Of a DNA stretch of 64,000 nucleotides, positions 51,000-63,616 are shown piece after piece (positions within the stretch are counted from its first letter, which is position 1; every line of letters begins with the position of its first letter). The position numbers and the translations under genes are program-made. The DNA comes from Sesamum alatum (taxonomy: Eukaryota > Streptophyta > Magnoliopsida > Lamiales > Pedaliaceae): contig JACGWO010000004.1 of the NCBI GenBank assembly GCA_034509735.1, positions 10,707,395-10,771,394 on the forward strand. The letters run 5' to 3'. The notes under the pieces were generated by a model. It made no database searches. It had not been told where the DNA came from and worked only from the letters and a program-made list of their open reading frames with translations.

Positions 51000-53900
51000 G
51001 ATTATACGACTAGGACTCCATCTTATTCAACCTAAAAATGCACTAGGACTACATCTAGAACACTCTTTTGAGCCATGGACTCAACTTTGTACCTTTGCGC
51101 AACGACAAACTCCTTTAAACAAATTTAGACACTAAACTTTTATCTTTGTCATATCGAGGGCTTGGTGAACCTTCGTGATCAATCGTACGTCCGGATACAT
51201 GCCTAAATCAACACAATAGTAGGAAACACCTTGTGTTTTCAGTCCTTATCATTGACTGATAGATGACTCATTTCTGGCTATAAATATATTCGTATCGACT
51301 CTAATAATCAATATTAAATCCACTCTTCGATTATACGACTAGGACTCCATCTTATTCAACATAAAATTGCACTAGACTACATCTAGAACACTCTTTTGAG
51401 CCATGGACTCAGCTTTGTACCTTTGCGCAACGACAAACTCCTTTAAACGAATTTAGACACTAATTCACTTTTATCTTTGCCATATCGAGGGCTTGGTCAA
51501 CCTTCGTAATCAATCGTACGTCCGGATACATGCCTAATACTCAACACAATCGTAGGAAACACTTGTGTTTCCAGTCCTTATCATTGACTGATAGATGACT
51601 CATTTTCTGGCTATAAATATATTCGTATCGACTCTAATAATCAATATTAAAGCCACTCTTCGATTATACGACTAGACTCCATCTTATTCAACATAAAATG
51701 CACTAGGTACTACATCTAGAACACTCTTTTGAGCCATGGACTCAGCTTTGTACCTGTGCAACGACAAACTCCTTTAAACGAATTTAGACACTAATTGAAC
51801 TTTTATCTTTGCCATATCGAGGGCTTGGTGAACCTTCGTAATCAATCGTACGTCCGGATACATGCCTAATACTCAACACAATAGTAGGAAACACCTTGTG
51901 TTTTCAGTCCTTATCATTGACTGATAGATGACTCATTTCTGGCTATAAATATATTCGTATGACTCTAATAATCAATATTAAATCCACTCTTCGATTATAC
52001 GACTAACTCCATCTTATTCAACATAAAAATGCACTAGACTACATCTAGAACACTCTTTTGAGCCATGGACTCAGCTTTGTACCATTTGCGCAACGACAAA
52101 CTCCTTTAAACAAATTTAGACACCTTTTATCTTTGCCATATCGAGGGCTTGGTGAACCTTCGTAATCAATCGTACGTCCGGATACATGCCTAATACTCAA
52201 CACAATAGTAGGAAAACACTTGTGTTTTCAGTCCTTATCATTGACTGATAGATGACTCATTTCTGGCTATAAATATATTCGTATCGACTCTAATAATCAA
52301 TATTAAATCCACTCTTCGATTATACGACTAGGACTCCATCTTATTCAACATAAAAATGCACTAGGACTACATCTAGAACACTCTTTTGAGCCATGGACTC
52401 AGCTTTGTACTTTGCGCAACGACAAACTCCTTTAAACAAATTTAGACACTAATCCACTTTTATCTTTGCCATATCGAGGGCTTGGTCAACCTTCGTAATC
52501 AATCGTACGTCCGGATACATGCCTAATACTCAACACAATCGTAGGAAACACTTTGTTTTCAGTCCTTATCATTGACTGATAGATGACTCATTTCTGGCTA
52601 TAAATATATTCGTATCGACTCTAATAATCAATATTAAAGCCACTCTTCGATTATACGACTAGGACTCCATCTTATTCAACATAAAAATGCACTAGGACTA
52701 CATCTAGAACACTCTTTTGAGCCATGGACTCAGCTTTGTGGCAACGACAAACTCCTTTAAACAAATTTAGACACTAATGCACTTTTATCTTTGCCATATC
52801 GAGGGCTTGGTGAACCTTCGTAATCAATCGTACGTCCGGATACATGCCTAATACTCAACACAATCGTAGGAAACACCTTGTGTTTCCAGTCCTTATCATT
52901 GACTGATAGATGACTCATTTCTGGCTATAAATATATTCGTATCGACTCTAATAATCAATATTAAAGCCACTCTTCGATTATACGACTAGAACTCCATCTT
53001 ATTCAACATAAAATGCACTAGGACTACATCTAGAACACTCTTTTGAGCCATGGACTCAGCTTTGTACCTTTGCGCAACGACAAACTCCTTTAAAAAATTT
53101 AGACACTAATGTTTATCTTTTGCCATATCGAGGGCTTGGTGAACCTTCGTAATCAATCGGTCCGGATACATGCCTAATACTCAACACAATCGTAGGAAAC
53201 ACCTTGTGTTTTCAGTCCTTATCATTGACTGATAGATGACTCATTTTGGCTATAAATATATTCGTATGACTCTAATAATCAATATTAAAGCCACTCTTCG
53301 ATTATACGACTAGAACTCCATCTTATTCAACATAAAAATGCACTAGGACTACATCTAGAACACTCTTTGAGCCATGGACTCAGCTTTGTACCTTTGCGCA
53401 ACGACAAACTCCTTTAAAAATTTAGACACTAATATTTTATCTTTGCCATATCGAGGCTTGGAGAACCTTCGTAATCAATCGTACGTCCGGATACATGCCT
53501 AATACTCAACACAATCGTAGGAAACACCTTGTTTTTCCAGTCCTTATCATTGACTGATAGATGACTCATTTCTGGCTATAAATATATTCGTATCGACTCT
53601 AATAATCAATATTAAATCCACTCTTCGATTATACGACTAGGACTCCATCTTATTCAACTAAAATGCACTAGGACTACATCTAGAACACTCTTTTGAGCCC
53701 AGCTTTGCGCAATGACAAACTCCTTTAAACAAATTTAGACACTAATTGCCTTTTATCTTGCCATATCGAGGGCTTGGTCAACCTTCGTGATCAATCGTAC
53801 GTCCGGATACATGCCTAATACGCAACACAATCGTAGGAAACACCTTGTGTTTTCAGTCCTTATCATTGACTGATAGATGACTCATTTCTGGCTATAAATA

Positions 53901-56035
53901 TATTCGTATCGACTCTAATAATCAATATTAAATCCACTCTTCGATTATACGACTAGGACTCCATCTTATTCAACCTAAAAATGCACTAGGACTACATCTA
54001 GAACACTCTTTTGAGCCATGGACTCAGCTTTGTACATTTGCGCAACGACAAACTCCTTTAAACAAATTTAGACACTAATGCACTTTTATCTTTGCCATAT
54101 CGAGGGCTTGGTGAACCTTCGTGATCAATCGTACGTCCGGATACATGCCTAATACTCAACACAATAGTAGGAAAACACCTTGTGTTTCAGTCCTTATCAT
54201 TGACTGATAGATGACTCATTTCTGGCTATAAATATATTCGTATCGACTCTAATAATCAATATTAAATCCACTCTTCGATTATACGACTAAGAACTCCATC
54301 TTATTCAACTAAAAATGCACTAGGACTACATCTAGAACACTCTCTTTGAGCCATGGACTCAGCTTTGTACATTTGCGCAACGACAAACTCCTTTAAACAA
54401 ATTTAGACACTAATGCACTTTTATCTTTGCCATATCGAGGGCTTGGTCAACCTTCGTAATCAATCGTACGTCCGGATACATGCCTAATACTCAACACAAT
54501 CGTAGAAACACCTTGTTTTCCAGTCCTTATCATTGACTGATAGATGACTCATTTCTGGCTATAAATATATTCGTATCGACTCTAATAATCAATATTAAAG
54601 CCACTCTTTCGATTATACGACTAGGACTCCATCTTATTCAACTAAAAATGCACTAGGACTACATCTAGAACACTCTTTTGAGCCATGGACTCACTTTGTA
54701 CAACGACAAACTCCTTTAAAAAATTTAGACACTAACTTTTATCATATTTGGTCAATCGTACGTCCGGATACATGCCTAATACTCAACACAATCGTAGGAA
54801 ACATGTTTTCAGTCCTTATCATTGACTGATAGATGACTCATTTCTGGCTATAAATATATTCGTATCGACTCTAATAATCAATATTAAATCCACTCTTCGA
54901 TTATACGACTAGGACTCCATCTTATTCAAATAAAAATGCACTAGGACTACATCTAGAACACTCTTTTGAGCCATGGACTCAGCTTTGTACTTTGCGCAAC
55001 GACAAACTCCTTTAAACAAATTTAGACATTAATGCACTTTTATCTTTGCCATATCGAGGGCTTGGTCAACCTTCGTAATCAATCGTACGTCCGGATACAT
55101 GCCTAATACTCAACACAATAGTAGGAAACACCTTGTGTTTCAGTCCTTATCATTGACTGATAGATGACTCATTTCTGGCTATAAATATATTCGTATCGAC
55201 TCTAATAATCAATATTAAAGCCACTCTTCGATTATACGACTAGAACTCCATCTTATTCAACTAAAAATGCACTAGGACTACATCTAGAACACTCTTTTGA
55301 GCCATGGACTCAGCTTTGTACATTTGACAAACTCCTTTAAACAAATTTAGACACTAATGCACTTTTATCTTTGCCATATCGAGGGCTTGGTCAACCTTCG
55401 TAATCAATCGTACGTCCGGATACATGCCTAATACTCAAACAACACTTGTTTCAGTCCTTATCATTGACTGATAGATGACTCATTTCTGGCTATAAATATA
55501 TTCGTATCGACTCTAATAATCAATATTAAAGCCACTCTTCGATTATACGACTAGGACTCCATCTTATTCAACATAAAAATGCACTAGGACTACATCTAGA
55601 ACACTCTTTTGAGCCATGGACTCAGCTTTTGTACCTTTGCGCAACGACAAACTCCTTTAAACAATTTAGGCACTTTTATCTTTGCCATATCGAGGGCTTG
55701 GTCAACCTTCATAATCAATCGTACGTCCGGATACATGCCTAATACTCAACACAATAGTAGGAAACACCTTGTGTTTCAGTCCTTATCATTGACTGATAGA
55801 TGACTCATTTCTGGCTATAAATATATTCGTATCGACTCTAATAATCAATATTAAAGCCACTCTTCGATTATACGACTAGGACTCCATCTTATTCAACTAA
55901 AAATGCACTAGGACTACATCTAGAACACTCTTTTGAGCCATGGACTCAGCTTTGTACCTTTGCGCAACGACAAACTCCTTTAAACAAATTTAGACACTAA
56001 TGCACTTTTATCTTTGCCATATCGAGGGCTTGGTG
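51000..56035 (-). repeat. Homogenised satellite block, about fifteen near-identical S1 monomers
   Basis: Adjacent monomers differ mainly by small deletions and by a few alternating variants (AAAGCCACTC or AAATCCACTC; CTCAACACAATCG or CTCAACACAATAG; TTGGTCAACC or TTGGTGAACC). This is much closer than between monomers at 43-50 kb. It suggests recent amplification or gene conversion, with the caveat that assembly collapse can mimic uniformity. Confidence 0.7.
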
Positions 56036-57070
56036 AAATCAATCCATGTCAATCCACGGGGGGGACCGGTAAACAATCCTTATCATTGACATAGATGTGG
56101 GCTCTTCGGAAATTAGATTTTATCTTTGCCATATCGAGGGCTTGGTCAACCTTCTAATCAATCGTACGTCCGGATACATGCCTAATACTCAACACAATCG
56201 TAGGAAACACCTTGTGTTTCAGTCCTTATCATTGACTGATAGATGACTCAATATCGACTCTAATAATCAATATTAAATCCACTCTTCGATTATACGACTA
56301 GAACTCCATCTTATTCAACATAAAAATGCACTAGGACTACATCTAGAACACTCTTTTGAGCCATGGACTCAGCTTTGTACATTTGCGCAACGACAAACTC
56401 CTTTAAACAAATTTAGACACTAATGCACTTTTATCTTTGCCATATCGAGGGCTTGGTGAACCTTCGTGATCAATCGTACGTCCGGATACATGCCTAATAC
56501 TCAACACAATAGTAGGAAACACCTTGTGTTTCCAGTCCTTATCATTGACTGATAGATGACTCATTTCTGGCTATAAATATATTCGTATCGACTCTAATAA
56601 TCAATATTAAAGCCACTCTTCGATTATACGACTAGGACTCCATCTTATTCAACATAAAAATGCACTAGGACTACATCTAGAACACTCTTTTGAGCCATGG
56701 ACTCAGCTTTGTATTTGCGCAACGACAAACTCCTTTAAAAATTTAGACACTAATGCACTTTTATCTTTGCCATATCGAGGGCTTGGAACCTTCATAATCA
56801 ATCGTACGTCCGGATACATGCCTAATACTCAACACAATGTAGGAAACAAGTCCTTATCATTGACTGATAGATGCTATAAATATATTCGTATCGACTCTAA
56901 TAATCAATATTAAAGCCATTCGATTATTAGGATGCACTAGGTTTCATGGACTCAAAATTTAAAAATGATCAATCGTAATACATGACATGGCATTCGTATC
57001 GACTCTAATAATCAATATTTCTTCGATTATATGACTAGATCCATCTTATTCAAAAAAATGCACTAGGACT
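56035..57070 (-). repeat. Disrupted satellite segment near the Ty3/gypsy insertion
   Basis: Monomers are broken here. At 56036-56125 a short stretch with a G8 run (GGGGGGGGACCGG) and partial motifs interrupts the order, followed by a fresh TTTTATCTTTGCC start. At 56840-57030 several pieces of one monomer are missing or fused (for example ATAGATGCTATAAATATA, then TTCGATTATTAGGATGCACTAGG). One near-complete monomer then follows up to 57276. It could be a real rearrangement scar or poor consensus. Confidence 0.6.
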
Positions 57071-57271
57071 ACATCTAGAACACTCTTTTGAGCCATGGAC
57101 TCAGCTTTGTACATGTGCGCAACGACAAACTCCTTTAAACAAATTTAGACACTAATCCACTTTTACATATCGAGGGTTTGGTCAACCTTCGTAATCAATC
57201 GTACGTCCGGATACATGCTTAATACTCAACACAATCGTAGGAAACAAGTCCTTATCATTGACTGATAGATG

Positions 57272-57276
57272 ACTCA
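57272..57276. other. Left target-site duplication candidate (ACTCA)
   Basis: The five bases before the 5' LTR are ACTCA, inside the satellite phrase GATGACTCATTTCTGG. Ty3/gypsy elements duplicate 5 bp. The matching copy should follow the 3' LTR at about 64226, outside the window, and should be continued by TTTCTGGCTATAAATA. Confidence 0.6.
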
Positions 57277-58108
57277 TGATGAGAACACTGAGGGCATCCA
57301 ACGAGCTAAAGGCGTTCACGATCAATTGCACCAAGACTTAACAATTGGAAGTGGGCCAATGACAAGAGGAAGGTTGAAGAGAATGCAAGAAGCAATTCAA
57401 GCCCAATCCAACTTAATATTTGCTAATGGGATCAAGTCACAATTGGAGGCCCAACATGAGTGCTTAATTTCAATAATTCAAGCCCAAGGAAGCCCATAAT
57501 AAGAGCCCAAATTCGTCCAAGTGCAGCCAAGTGGTCAAGGAAGACTTCTTAATCACATTCAAAGTGCATTTATCACATACAATGCACCAATTTTCGGATT
57601 CACATGGAAGACCATAGTTTTTACTCGTTTTTGACCAAGAATGCATAGTTTTTAGTCATATTTTGACTAATTATTGAATGTACATCCACCAAGGAGTCAC
57701 TTGGGGTTATGTGTGGTCAATTTGGAAGTGTTTTAGGCCTATAAAAGGCATGTATCAGCATACAAACGAGAACAACCAAGATTTATCCAAGTTTAAGAAA
57801 TATTGAGAGAGAGTTCTCATATTTTGAAGAGTTTATATCCTATTTTCAGCTTTAGTGAAACCTTGCTTTGTCAATCTAGCATATTAGGTTGGTGATTCAA
57901 ATTCACAAAGCCCCCAATTCGTGCTCGACCCAAGTGTGTCGTTGTGTGGATTGGTTTACTCGTGCTCGTGGTTGGTTGAATGTTCTAAGTAGCAGGTCAC
58001 GTTCCAATAACGTTGGTTGGCTATTTGCATTCCTCAGGTCACGGACCTCTTTATCCATTTCAAGCCTACGTCGTGAAGATCGGGCCACCCATGGTCGATA
58101 CCATATCA
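57277..58108 (+). repeat. 5' long terminal repeat, 832 bp
   Basis: Starts TGATGAGAACACTGAG and ends ACCATATCA, immediately followed by TG and the primer binding site. The first 223 bases duplicate the gag-pol C-terminal codons, so an orphan frame (stop at 57497-57499) is present here too. It contains a TATA box and drives transcription in related elements. Its 3' part shares only the end motif TATCA with the solo LTRs at 27761 and 36890, so they belong to another family. Confidence 0.95.
57740..57747 (+). promoter_or_regulatory. LTR TATA box (TATAAAAG)
   Basis: TATAAAAG within GGCCTATAAAAGGCATG, about 464 bases into the 5' LTR. The same spot in the 3' LTR is 63857-63864. The solo LTRs have an equivalent box in a similar context (AAGCTATAAAAGGCCATGG, and AAGCCTATAAAAGGCC in the second copy). 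The likely transcript start, and hence the U3/R border, is some 30 bases downstream. Confidence 0.7.
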
Positions 58109-58110
58109 TG

Positions 58111-58122
58111 TGGTATCAGAGC
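58111..58122 (+). promoter_or_regulatory. Primer binding site for initiator-Met tRNA
   Basis: TGGTATCAGAGC, complementary to the 3' end of plant initiator methionine tRNA, begins two bases after the 5' LTR. This is the usual primer site of plant Ty3/gypsy chromoviruses and marks where minus-strand DNA synthesis begins. Confidence 0.93.
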
Positions 58123-58804
58123 CTTCGGTTGACACGGTAGGTCCCCAAGTTCCACCTATCTTTTATCTTACACCACCAAGCTTCCGTACCCCATTGTTAT
58201 CTTTTGTTTTATCTTTACAAAAAATAGAGGACAAAATTCGTTCAAAAAAAAAAGAAGAGAAAAGCTCGAAAGAAAAAAAAAGCAGACGAGCAGCCAAAAA
58301 AAAAAAAAAGAAGGAAAATTCGTTCAAAAAAAAAACAAAAGAAGGCAAAAAAAAAGAGTACAAAAGTGAAAAAAAAAAGGGCCATTTGAAAGGAAAAAAA
58401 AAAAACAAAAGAAAGAAAAAATCTGATTGTGTTATTGTTTCCTAGCTATACTTTGCTACTATCCTTGTAAGCCAACCGATCTTGATTTCCCAAGTTGTAC
58501 CTAGCTTCTTTAGACCATTCTCTTGCTACGAGTAAGTTTGAATCGTCCATCTACACATACTTGGTTGAGGAAATAATTGGCATTTGTTTTTGAGTTGCTA
58601 GATAAAAGCATCGAGTTTCATAAGTTTTAGAGTAGAGAGTGTTAAGTGTAGTGAGACTATCGTTGAGAGTCAAGAGTTGTGAGCTTATTAAGTGAGGAGT
58701 GAAACACGAGTGGAAAAATAAAAGAGTGAAACACGAGTGGAAAAATAAAAGAGAGAAAAAAAGAGTGTGGCAAGGATTTGGTGAGGTTCCTATAATTTTA
58801 TTAA
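58123..58804 (+). other. Untranslated leader with a long purine-rich tract
   Basis: 682 bases between primer site and gag. The stretch 58210-58425 is almost wholly A-rich purine (runs of up to thirteen A with AGAAGG and GAAAG motifs). Two copies of AAGAGTGAAACACGAGTGGA-like sequence lie near 58695-58745. Open frames over the tract are low-complexity Lys or Phe runs and not credible genes. The leader may carry packaging signals, but none can be identified by eye. Confidence 0.75.
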
Positions 58805-61800
58805 ATGGCAGAAAATCGAGATAAAGGAGTTGTTGAAGGAAGTGATGACAACAACTCGGGAGAAACACTACGAGGCGGAGTCGATGCATTCCATATGCAA
58901 GCCTTGGTGAGCCACCTTGAGAAGTTGCTTGACCGTAAGTTGGAAGGTCTTCATGAAAGATTGGATCAAGTAGAGGATCGAGTTGCCGGTCCAAGAGTTA
59001 CAAATCAAAGACAAACTCCCAATCCACGGCCTCAACATCATGTTCATAATGAGTATTTGGAGGATCCAAGTGGTGAAGATGAATATGAGGACATCCGGCC
59101 AAGGAGAGTGAATAGACCAAGAGATAGACCGAGACGGCCTAGAGATGAAGATGGTGGCCTAGGAGGAGTTAAGGTCACAATTCCTTCATTTAAAGGAAAG
59201 AGTGATCCCGAAGCATATTTGGAATGGGAGATGCGTGTTGAGCAAATCTTTTCATGCCACAACTACTCGGAGAGTAAAAAGGTCAAACTCGCAGCCCTTG
59301 AGTTTACCGATTATGCTCTTGTTTGGTGGGATCAGATGCAAAAGGAAAGGGTTAGGAATGGTGAACGTCCTATCACAACATGGGAAGAGATGAGAGCAAT
59401 CATGAGGAGGAGGTTTGTTCCATCCTATTATCGTCGTGAGCTTCACAACCAGCTCCAACGTCTTACTCAAGGTTCTAAAAGTGTTGATGAGTACTACAAA
59501 GAGATGGAGATTGCCATGATTCGAACTAACATCATAGAGGACGATGAAGCAACTATGGCTCGTTTCTTGCATGGGCTCAATCGTGACATCGCTGATGTTG
59601 TGGAGATGCACCACTATGTAGAACTTGAAGAGATGGTACACCAGTCCATCAAGGTTGAACAACAACTCAAGCGGAGAGGACTTATGCGGAGGAGTTCTAA
59701 CTCATCTACATTCAGTCCATGGAAGAACAACCCCAAGAAAGACACCCCTTCCACATCGAAATTCAAGGAGGCCGATCCTAAACATGGTGACAAAGTTGCT
59801 GCAAAAAAGGTACAACCCGAGCCTAATTCTTCAAGAAACCGTGATATAAAGTGTTTCAAGTGCCAAGGGAGAGGGCACATAGCAAGTGAGTGTCCTAACC
59901 GACGTACAATGATCTTCAACAACCATGGAGAGTTGGAAACCGAAGGAGAAAGCACCGAGAAAGAGGAATCATCACAAGAAGATGGTGATGGAGAGTATGC
60001 CGAAGAAGGAGAGTTGCTTGTTACTAGAAGATCTCTTAGTGCCCATATGATGGAGGAAGGCAATTGCCAAAGAGAAAACTTGTTCCATACACGCTGCCAA
60101 GTTCAAGGAAAGGTATGTAGCATGATTATTGATGGTGGTAGTTGTTGCAATGTGGCAAGTACTGACTTGGTTCAAAAATTAAGTCTACCTACTATCAAGC
60201 ATCACCGCCCATACAAGCTTCAATGGTTGAATGAGTGTGGTGAGTTGAAGGTGACCAAGCAAGTAAAGGTATTGTTTTCAATTGGAAGATACAAAGATGA
60301 GGTTATTTGTGATATTGTGCCAATGAAAGCATGCCACATATTGCTAGGGAGACCATGGCAGTTTGATAGGCATGTGACACATGATGGATTCCAAAATCGT
60401 TACTCTTTTGTGCTACGAGGGGCATCCATAACTCTCAATCCGATGACACCAAAGCAGATTTTGCAAGATCAGATTTTGAGAGAAAACAAAAGAGAGTGTG
60501 AGAAAAAGAAAGAGAAACAAAAAGAAGAGAGTAAAAATGAGAATGATAAAAAAATGAGGGATTCAAAAGATGGAGAAAAAGAAAGCAAAAGAGGAAAGAA
60601 AAAGGAGAGGGAAAAAGATGAAGAGAAAGAGAGTTTACTAGTTGCTAAGAAGAGTGAGATCAAGGAAGCTTTGTTTTATCAACAAAACCTCATTGTACTT
60701 GTGTACAAAGAGGCTATGTTGAACTCTAACGACCTAACATCTTCTCTACCTAGTGTTGTTACATCTCTTTTGCAGGACTATGAAGATGTCTTTCCGGATG
60801 AGATGCCACCAGGTTTACCACCAATTCGTGGGATCGAGCATCAAATTGATTTCATGCCTGGAGCATCCTTACCAAATCGTCCAGCATACCGTACCAATCC
60901 CGAGGAGACTAAGGAGATTCAAAGGCAAATCCAAGAGCTGATGGCCAAAGGTTATGTAAGGGAGAGCCTTAGTCCTTGTGCAGTTCCGGTGTTGCTCGTG
61001 CCTAAGAAGGATGGCACATGGCGGATGTGTGTTGATTGTCGAGCCATTAACAACATAACGATAAGATATCGTCACCCTATTCCTAGGATAGATGATATGC
61101 TTGACGAGTTAAATGGTTCAACTATCTTTTCTAAAATTGATTTAAAAAGTGGTTATCATCAAATTAGGATGAAAGAAGGAGATGAGTGGAAAACCGCTTT
61201 CAAAACAAAACATGGGCTTTATGAGTGGTTAGTTATGCCTTTTGGACTTAGTAATGCACCTAGCACCTTTATGAGATTGATGAATCATGTTTTGCGTGCA
61301 TTTCTAGGCAAATTTGTGGTAGTTTACTTTGATGACATTCTTGTTTATAGTAGGACTTTGGAAGAACATGTAGCACATCTAAATCAAGTCCTCGAGGTTC
61401 TAAGAAAAGAAAAGTTATTTGGAAATCTGAAAAAGTGTGACTTTTGCACTAACAAAGTTGTTTTTCTTGGTTTTGTTGTGAGTATTGAAGGAATCACAGT
61501 TGATGAAGAAAAGGTCAAAGCTATCCAAGATTGGCCAACCCCCACCACTATTGGAGAAGTGAGGAGCTTTCATGGACTTGCAAGCTTTTATAGGCGATTT
61601 GTGAAGGACTTTAGCACCATGGCAGCCCCATTGAACGAGTTAACAAAGAAGAATGTTCCATTCAAGTGGGGAAAAGCACAAGAGAAAGCCTTTCAAACCA
61701 TAAAAGAGAAGCTTACTCATGCACCTTTGCTAGCCCTTCCCGACTTTGGTAAGACTTTTGAAATTGAGTGTGATGCAAGTGGGATTGGCATAGGAGGAGT

Positions 61801-63616
61801 TCTTTTGCAAGGAGGTAGACCGATTGCATATTTCAGCGAGAAGCTAAGTGGGCCGACACTTAACTACCCCACATATGACAAGGAGCTTTATGCATTGGTT
61901 AGAGTATTAGAAACTTGGCAACATTATTTGTGGCCAAAAGAGTTTGTGATACATTCTGATCATGAAGCACTCAAGTATATTAAAAGTCAAAGCAAGCTTA
62001 GCCGACGACATGCAAAGTGGATAGAGTTTATTGAGTCGTTTCCATATGTGATCAAACACAAGAAAGGTAAGGAGAACATTGTTGCTGATGCACTTTCAAG
62101 AAGGTATGTTTTACTTTCAATGTTAGATGCTAAAATTCTTGGCTTTGAGTTCATCAAAGATCTGTATACTAATGATGTTGATTTTGGTGAAGCATTTGGA
62201 AATTGCACCCCAAGCAACGGATGGGACAAATTCTATTTGCATGATGGGTTTTTATTTCGAGCCAACCAGCTTTGTGTTCCTAATTGTTCAACTCGTTTGT
62301 TATTGTTAAAGGAAGCACATTCTGGGGGTTTGATGGGTCACTTTGGTATTTCTAAGACTTTGGGAGTCTTGAGTGAACACTTTTATTGGCCCAAGATGCG
62401 TAGAGATGTTGAGAAATTTGTGGGGAAATGCATAGTTTGTCATAAGGCAAAATCAAAGCTTAATCCTCATGGATTGTACATGCCCCTCCCTATTCCCAGT
62501 GTACCTTGGGAAGATATTTCAATGGACTTTGTTTTGGGATTGCCTAGGTCTAAGAGGGGAAGAGATTCTATTTTTGTTGTTGTTGACAGATTTTCCAAAA
62601 TGGCACACTTCATTGCATGCCATAAAGTTGATGATGCCTCTAATATTGCTAATCTTTTCTTTCAGGAAGTTGTGAGGCTCCATGGTATGCCAAGGACTAT
62701 AGTGTCTGATCGAGATGCCAAGTTCCTTAGCTACTTTTGGAAAACTTTTGTGGGCAAGCTTGGAACTAAGTTACTTTTCTCTACTACTTGTCATCCTCAA
62801 ACTGACGGGCAAACCGAGGTGGTCAATAGGACACTTTCAACTTTGTTGCGAATAATTGTGAAGAAGAACTTGAGGAGTTGGGAAGAGTGTCTACCGCACG
62901 TCGAGTTTGCTTACAATAGGGCTGTCCATTCTACTACTAAGTTTTCGCCGTTTCAAATTGTTTATGGTTTTAATCCTCTTGCACCTATTGATTTAACTCC
63001 TTTGCCTTTGCAGGAGAGAATAAACATGGATGGAAAGAAACGTGCTGAATTTGTTAAGCAAATCCATGAGAAGGCAAAAAGTAATATTGAGAGGATGACT
63101 CAACAGTACGTGAACCGTGCAAACAAGGGAAGAAAACGAGTTATCTTTGAACCAGGGGACTTAGTCTGGTTGCATCTTAGAAAAGAGAGGTTTCCAGACA
63201 AACGGAAGTCCAAGCTCATGCCAAGAGGGGATGGACCATTTCGAGTCCTTGAAAGGATCAATGACAATGCTTACAAGCTTGAATTGCCCGGTGAGTATGG
63301 AGTGAGTGCTACTTTTAATGTTTCTGATCTTTCTCCTTTTTATGATACAGATAATGAAGAGTCGAGGACGACTCCTTTTCAAGAGGGGGAGGATGATGAG
63401 AACACTGAGGGCATCCAACGAGCTAAAGGCGTTCACGATCAATTGCACCAAGACTTAACAATTGGAAGTGGGCCAATGACAAGAGGAAGGTTGAAGAGAA
63501 TGCAAGAAGCAATTCAAGCCCAATCCAACTTAATATTTGCTAATGGGATCAAGTCACAATTGGAGGCCCAACATGAGTGCTTAATTTCAATAATTCAAGC
63601 CCAAGGAAGCCCATAA
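58805..63616 (+). CDS. Gag-pol polyprotein of Ty3/gypsy chromovirus, uninterrupted 1603 aa
   Basis: A single frame encoding all functions needed to copy and integrate the element. Gag capsid-like region at about 130-290 ([30 protein letters not shown]); CCHC knuckle [14 protein letters not shown] (350-363); aspartic protease core IIDGGSC (441-447); a Lys/Glu-rich linker (about 560-616); reverse transcriptase with [11 protein letters not shown] (775-785) and YFDDILVYS (841-849); RNase H residues Asp990, Glu1027, Asp1052 and Asp1095; integrase zinc finger His1172, His1179, Cys1209, Cys1212; catalytic triad Asp1241, Asp1302, Glu1338 (DD35E spacing); GPF module at 1477. All catalytic residues are present. 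The last 73 residues (1531-1603) are encoded within the 3' LTR and include [12 protein letters not shown]. The start Met follows a clear leader. Likely active or recently active. Confidence 0.95.
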   Translation: MAENRDKGVVEGSDDNNSGETLRGGVDAFHMQALVSHLEKLLDRKLEGLHERLDQVEDRVAGPRVTNQRQTPNPRPQHHVHNEYLEDPSGEDEYEDIRPRRVNRPRDRPRRPRDEDGGLGGVKVTIPSFKGKSDPEAYLEWEMRVEQIFSCHNYSESKKVKLAALEFTDYALVWWDQMQKERVRNGERPITTWEEMRAIMRRRFVPSYYRRELHNQLQRLTQGSKSVDEYYKEMEIAMIRTNIIEDDEATMARFLHGLNRDIADVVEMHHYVELEEMVHQSIKVEQQLKRRGLMRRSSNSSTFSPWKNNPKKDTPSTSKFKEADPKHGDKVAAKKVQPEPNSSRNRDIKCFKCQGRGHIASECPNRRTMIFNNHGELETEGESTEKEESSQEDGDGEYAEEGELLVTRRSLSAHMMEEGNCQRENLFHTRCQVQGKVCSMIIDGGSCCNVASTDLVQKLSLPTIKHHRPYKLQWLNECGELKVTKQVKVLFSIGRYKDEVICDIVPMKACHILLGRPWQFDRHVTHDGFQNRYSFVLRGASITLNPMTPKQILQDQILRENKRECEKKKEKQKEESKNENDKKMRDSKDGEKESKRGKKKEREKDEEKESLLVAKKSEIKEALFYQQNLIVLVYKEAMLNSNDLTSSLPSVVTSLLQDYEDVFPDEMPPGLPPIRGIEHQIDFMPGASLPNRPAYRTNPEETKEIQRQIQELMAKGYVRESLSPCAVPVLLVPKKDGTWRMCVDCRAINNITIRYRHPIPRIDDMLDELNGSTIFSKIDLKSGYHQIRMKEGDEWKTAFKTKHGLYEWLVMPFGLSNAPSTFMRLMNHVLRAFLGKFVVVYFDDILVYSRTLEEHVAHLNQVLEVLRKEKLFGNLKKCDFCTNKVVFLGFVVSIEGITVDEEKVKAIQDWPTPTTIGEVRSFHGLASFYRRFVKDFSTMAAPLNELTKKNVPFKWGKAQEKAFQTIKEKLTHAPLLALPDFGKTFEIECDASGIGIGGVLLQGGRPIAYFSEKLSGPTLNYPTYDKELYALVRVLETWQHYLWPKEFVIHSDHEALKYIKSQSKLSRRHAKWIEFIESFPYVIKHKKGKENIVADALSRRYVLLSMLDAKILGFEFIKDLYTNDVDFGEAFGNCTPSNGWDKFYLHDGFLFRANQLCVPNCSTRLLLLKEAHSGGLMGHFGISKTLGVLSEHFYWPKMRRDVEKFVGKCIVCHKAKSKLNPHGLYMPLPIPSVPWEDISMDFVLGLPRSKRGRDSIFVVVDRFSKMAHFIACHKVDDASNIANLFFQEVVRLHGMPRTIVSDRDAKFLSYFWKTFVGKLGTKLLFSTTCHPQTDGQTEVVNRTLSTLLRIIVKKNLRSWEECLPHVEFAYNRAVHSTTKFSPFQIVYGFNPLAPIDLTPLPLQERINMDGKKRAEFVKQIHEKAKSNIERMTQQYVNRANKGRKRVIFEPGDLVWLHLRKERFPDKRKSKLMPRGDGPFRVLERINDNAYKLELPGEYGVSATFNVSDLSPFYDTDNEESRTTPFQEGEDDENTEGIQRAKGVHDQLHQDLTIGSGPMTRGRLKRMQEAIQAQSNLIFANGIKSQLEAQHECLISIIQAQGSP
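63382..63393 (+). promoter_or_regulatory. Polypurine tract
   Basis: AGAGGGGGAGGA immediately precedes the 3' LTR start (TGATGAGAAC). It is the RNase H-resistant primer for plus-strand DNA synthesis. Unusually it is also coding, since gag-pol runs through it (residues about 1526-1530). Confidence 0.9.
63394..63613 (+). other. LTR-encoded C-terminal tail of gag-pol
   Basis: Encodes residues 1531-1603, rich in Gln and charged residues, with a basic [12 protein letters not shown] motif at 1556-1567. A related GPITRARAKKMN motif is encoded at the same place in the solo LTR of another family in this window (36890-37092). Basic C-terminal tails of plant chromovirus integrases are candidates for chromatin targeting. 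No canonical chromodomain is recognisable. Confidence 0.7.

Larger units (their letters stand above)
42981..57276 (-). repeat. Satellite array right arm, inverted, subfamily S1, about 43 monomers
   Basis: The same satellite read on the minus strand: on the plus strand the order is TTATCTTTGCCATATCGAGG, CGTACGTCCGGATACATGCC, AGTCCTTATCATTGACTGAT, ATTCGTATCGACTC and TGCACTAGGACTACATC. The AGTCCTTATCATTGACTG landmark is at about 51241, 51573, 51906 and 52230, a period of 324-333 bp. The markers CTCTTTTGAGCC and GCACTAGGACTAC are the reverse complement of S1. Monomers at 43-50 kb are diverged and indel-rich; those at 51-56 kb are strikingly uniform. No gene is seen in this stretch. Short open frames, such as those at 49225, 55609 and 45986, are the recurrent chance frame of this satellite strand. 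Confidence 0.95.

Noticed and set aside
57269..57499. Separate small gene at the left end of the retrotransposon
   Set aside because: It is the 5' LTR copy of the gag-pol C-terminal codons; its apparent ATG comes from the satellite junction.
58110..58445. Lys-rich and Phe-rich frames over the retrotransposon leader
   Set aside because: Low-complexity translation of a purine tract between primer site and gag, with no supporting signal.
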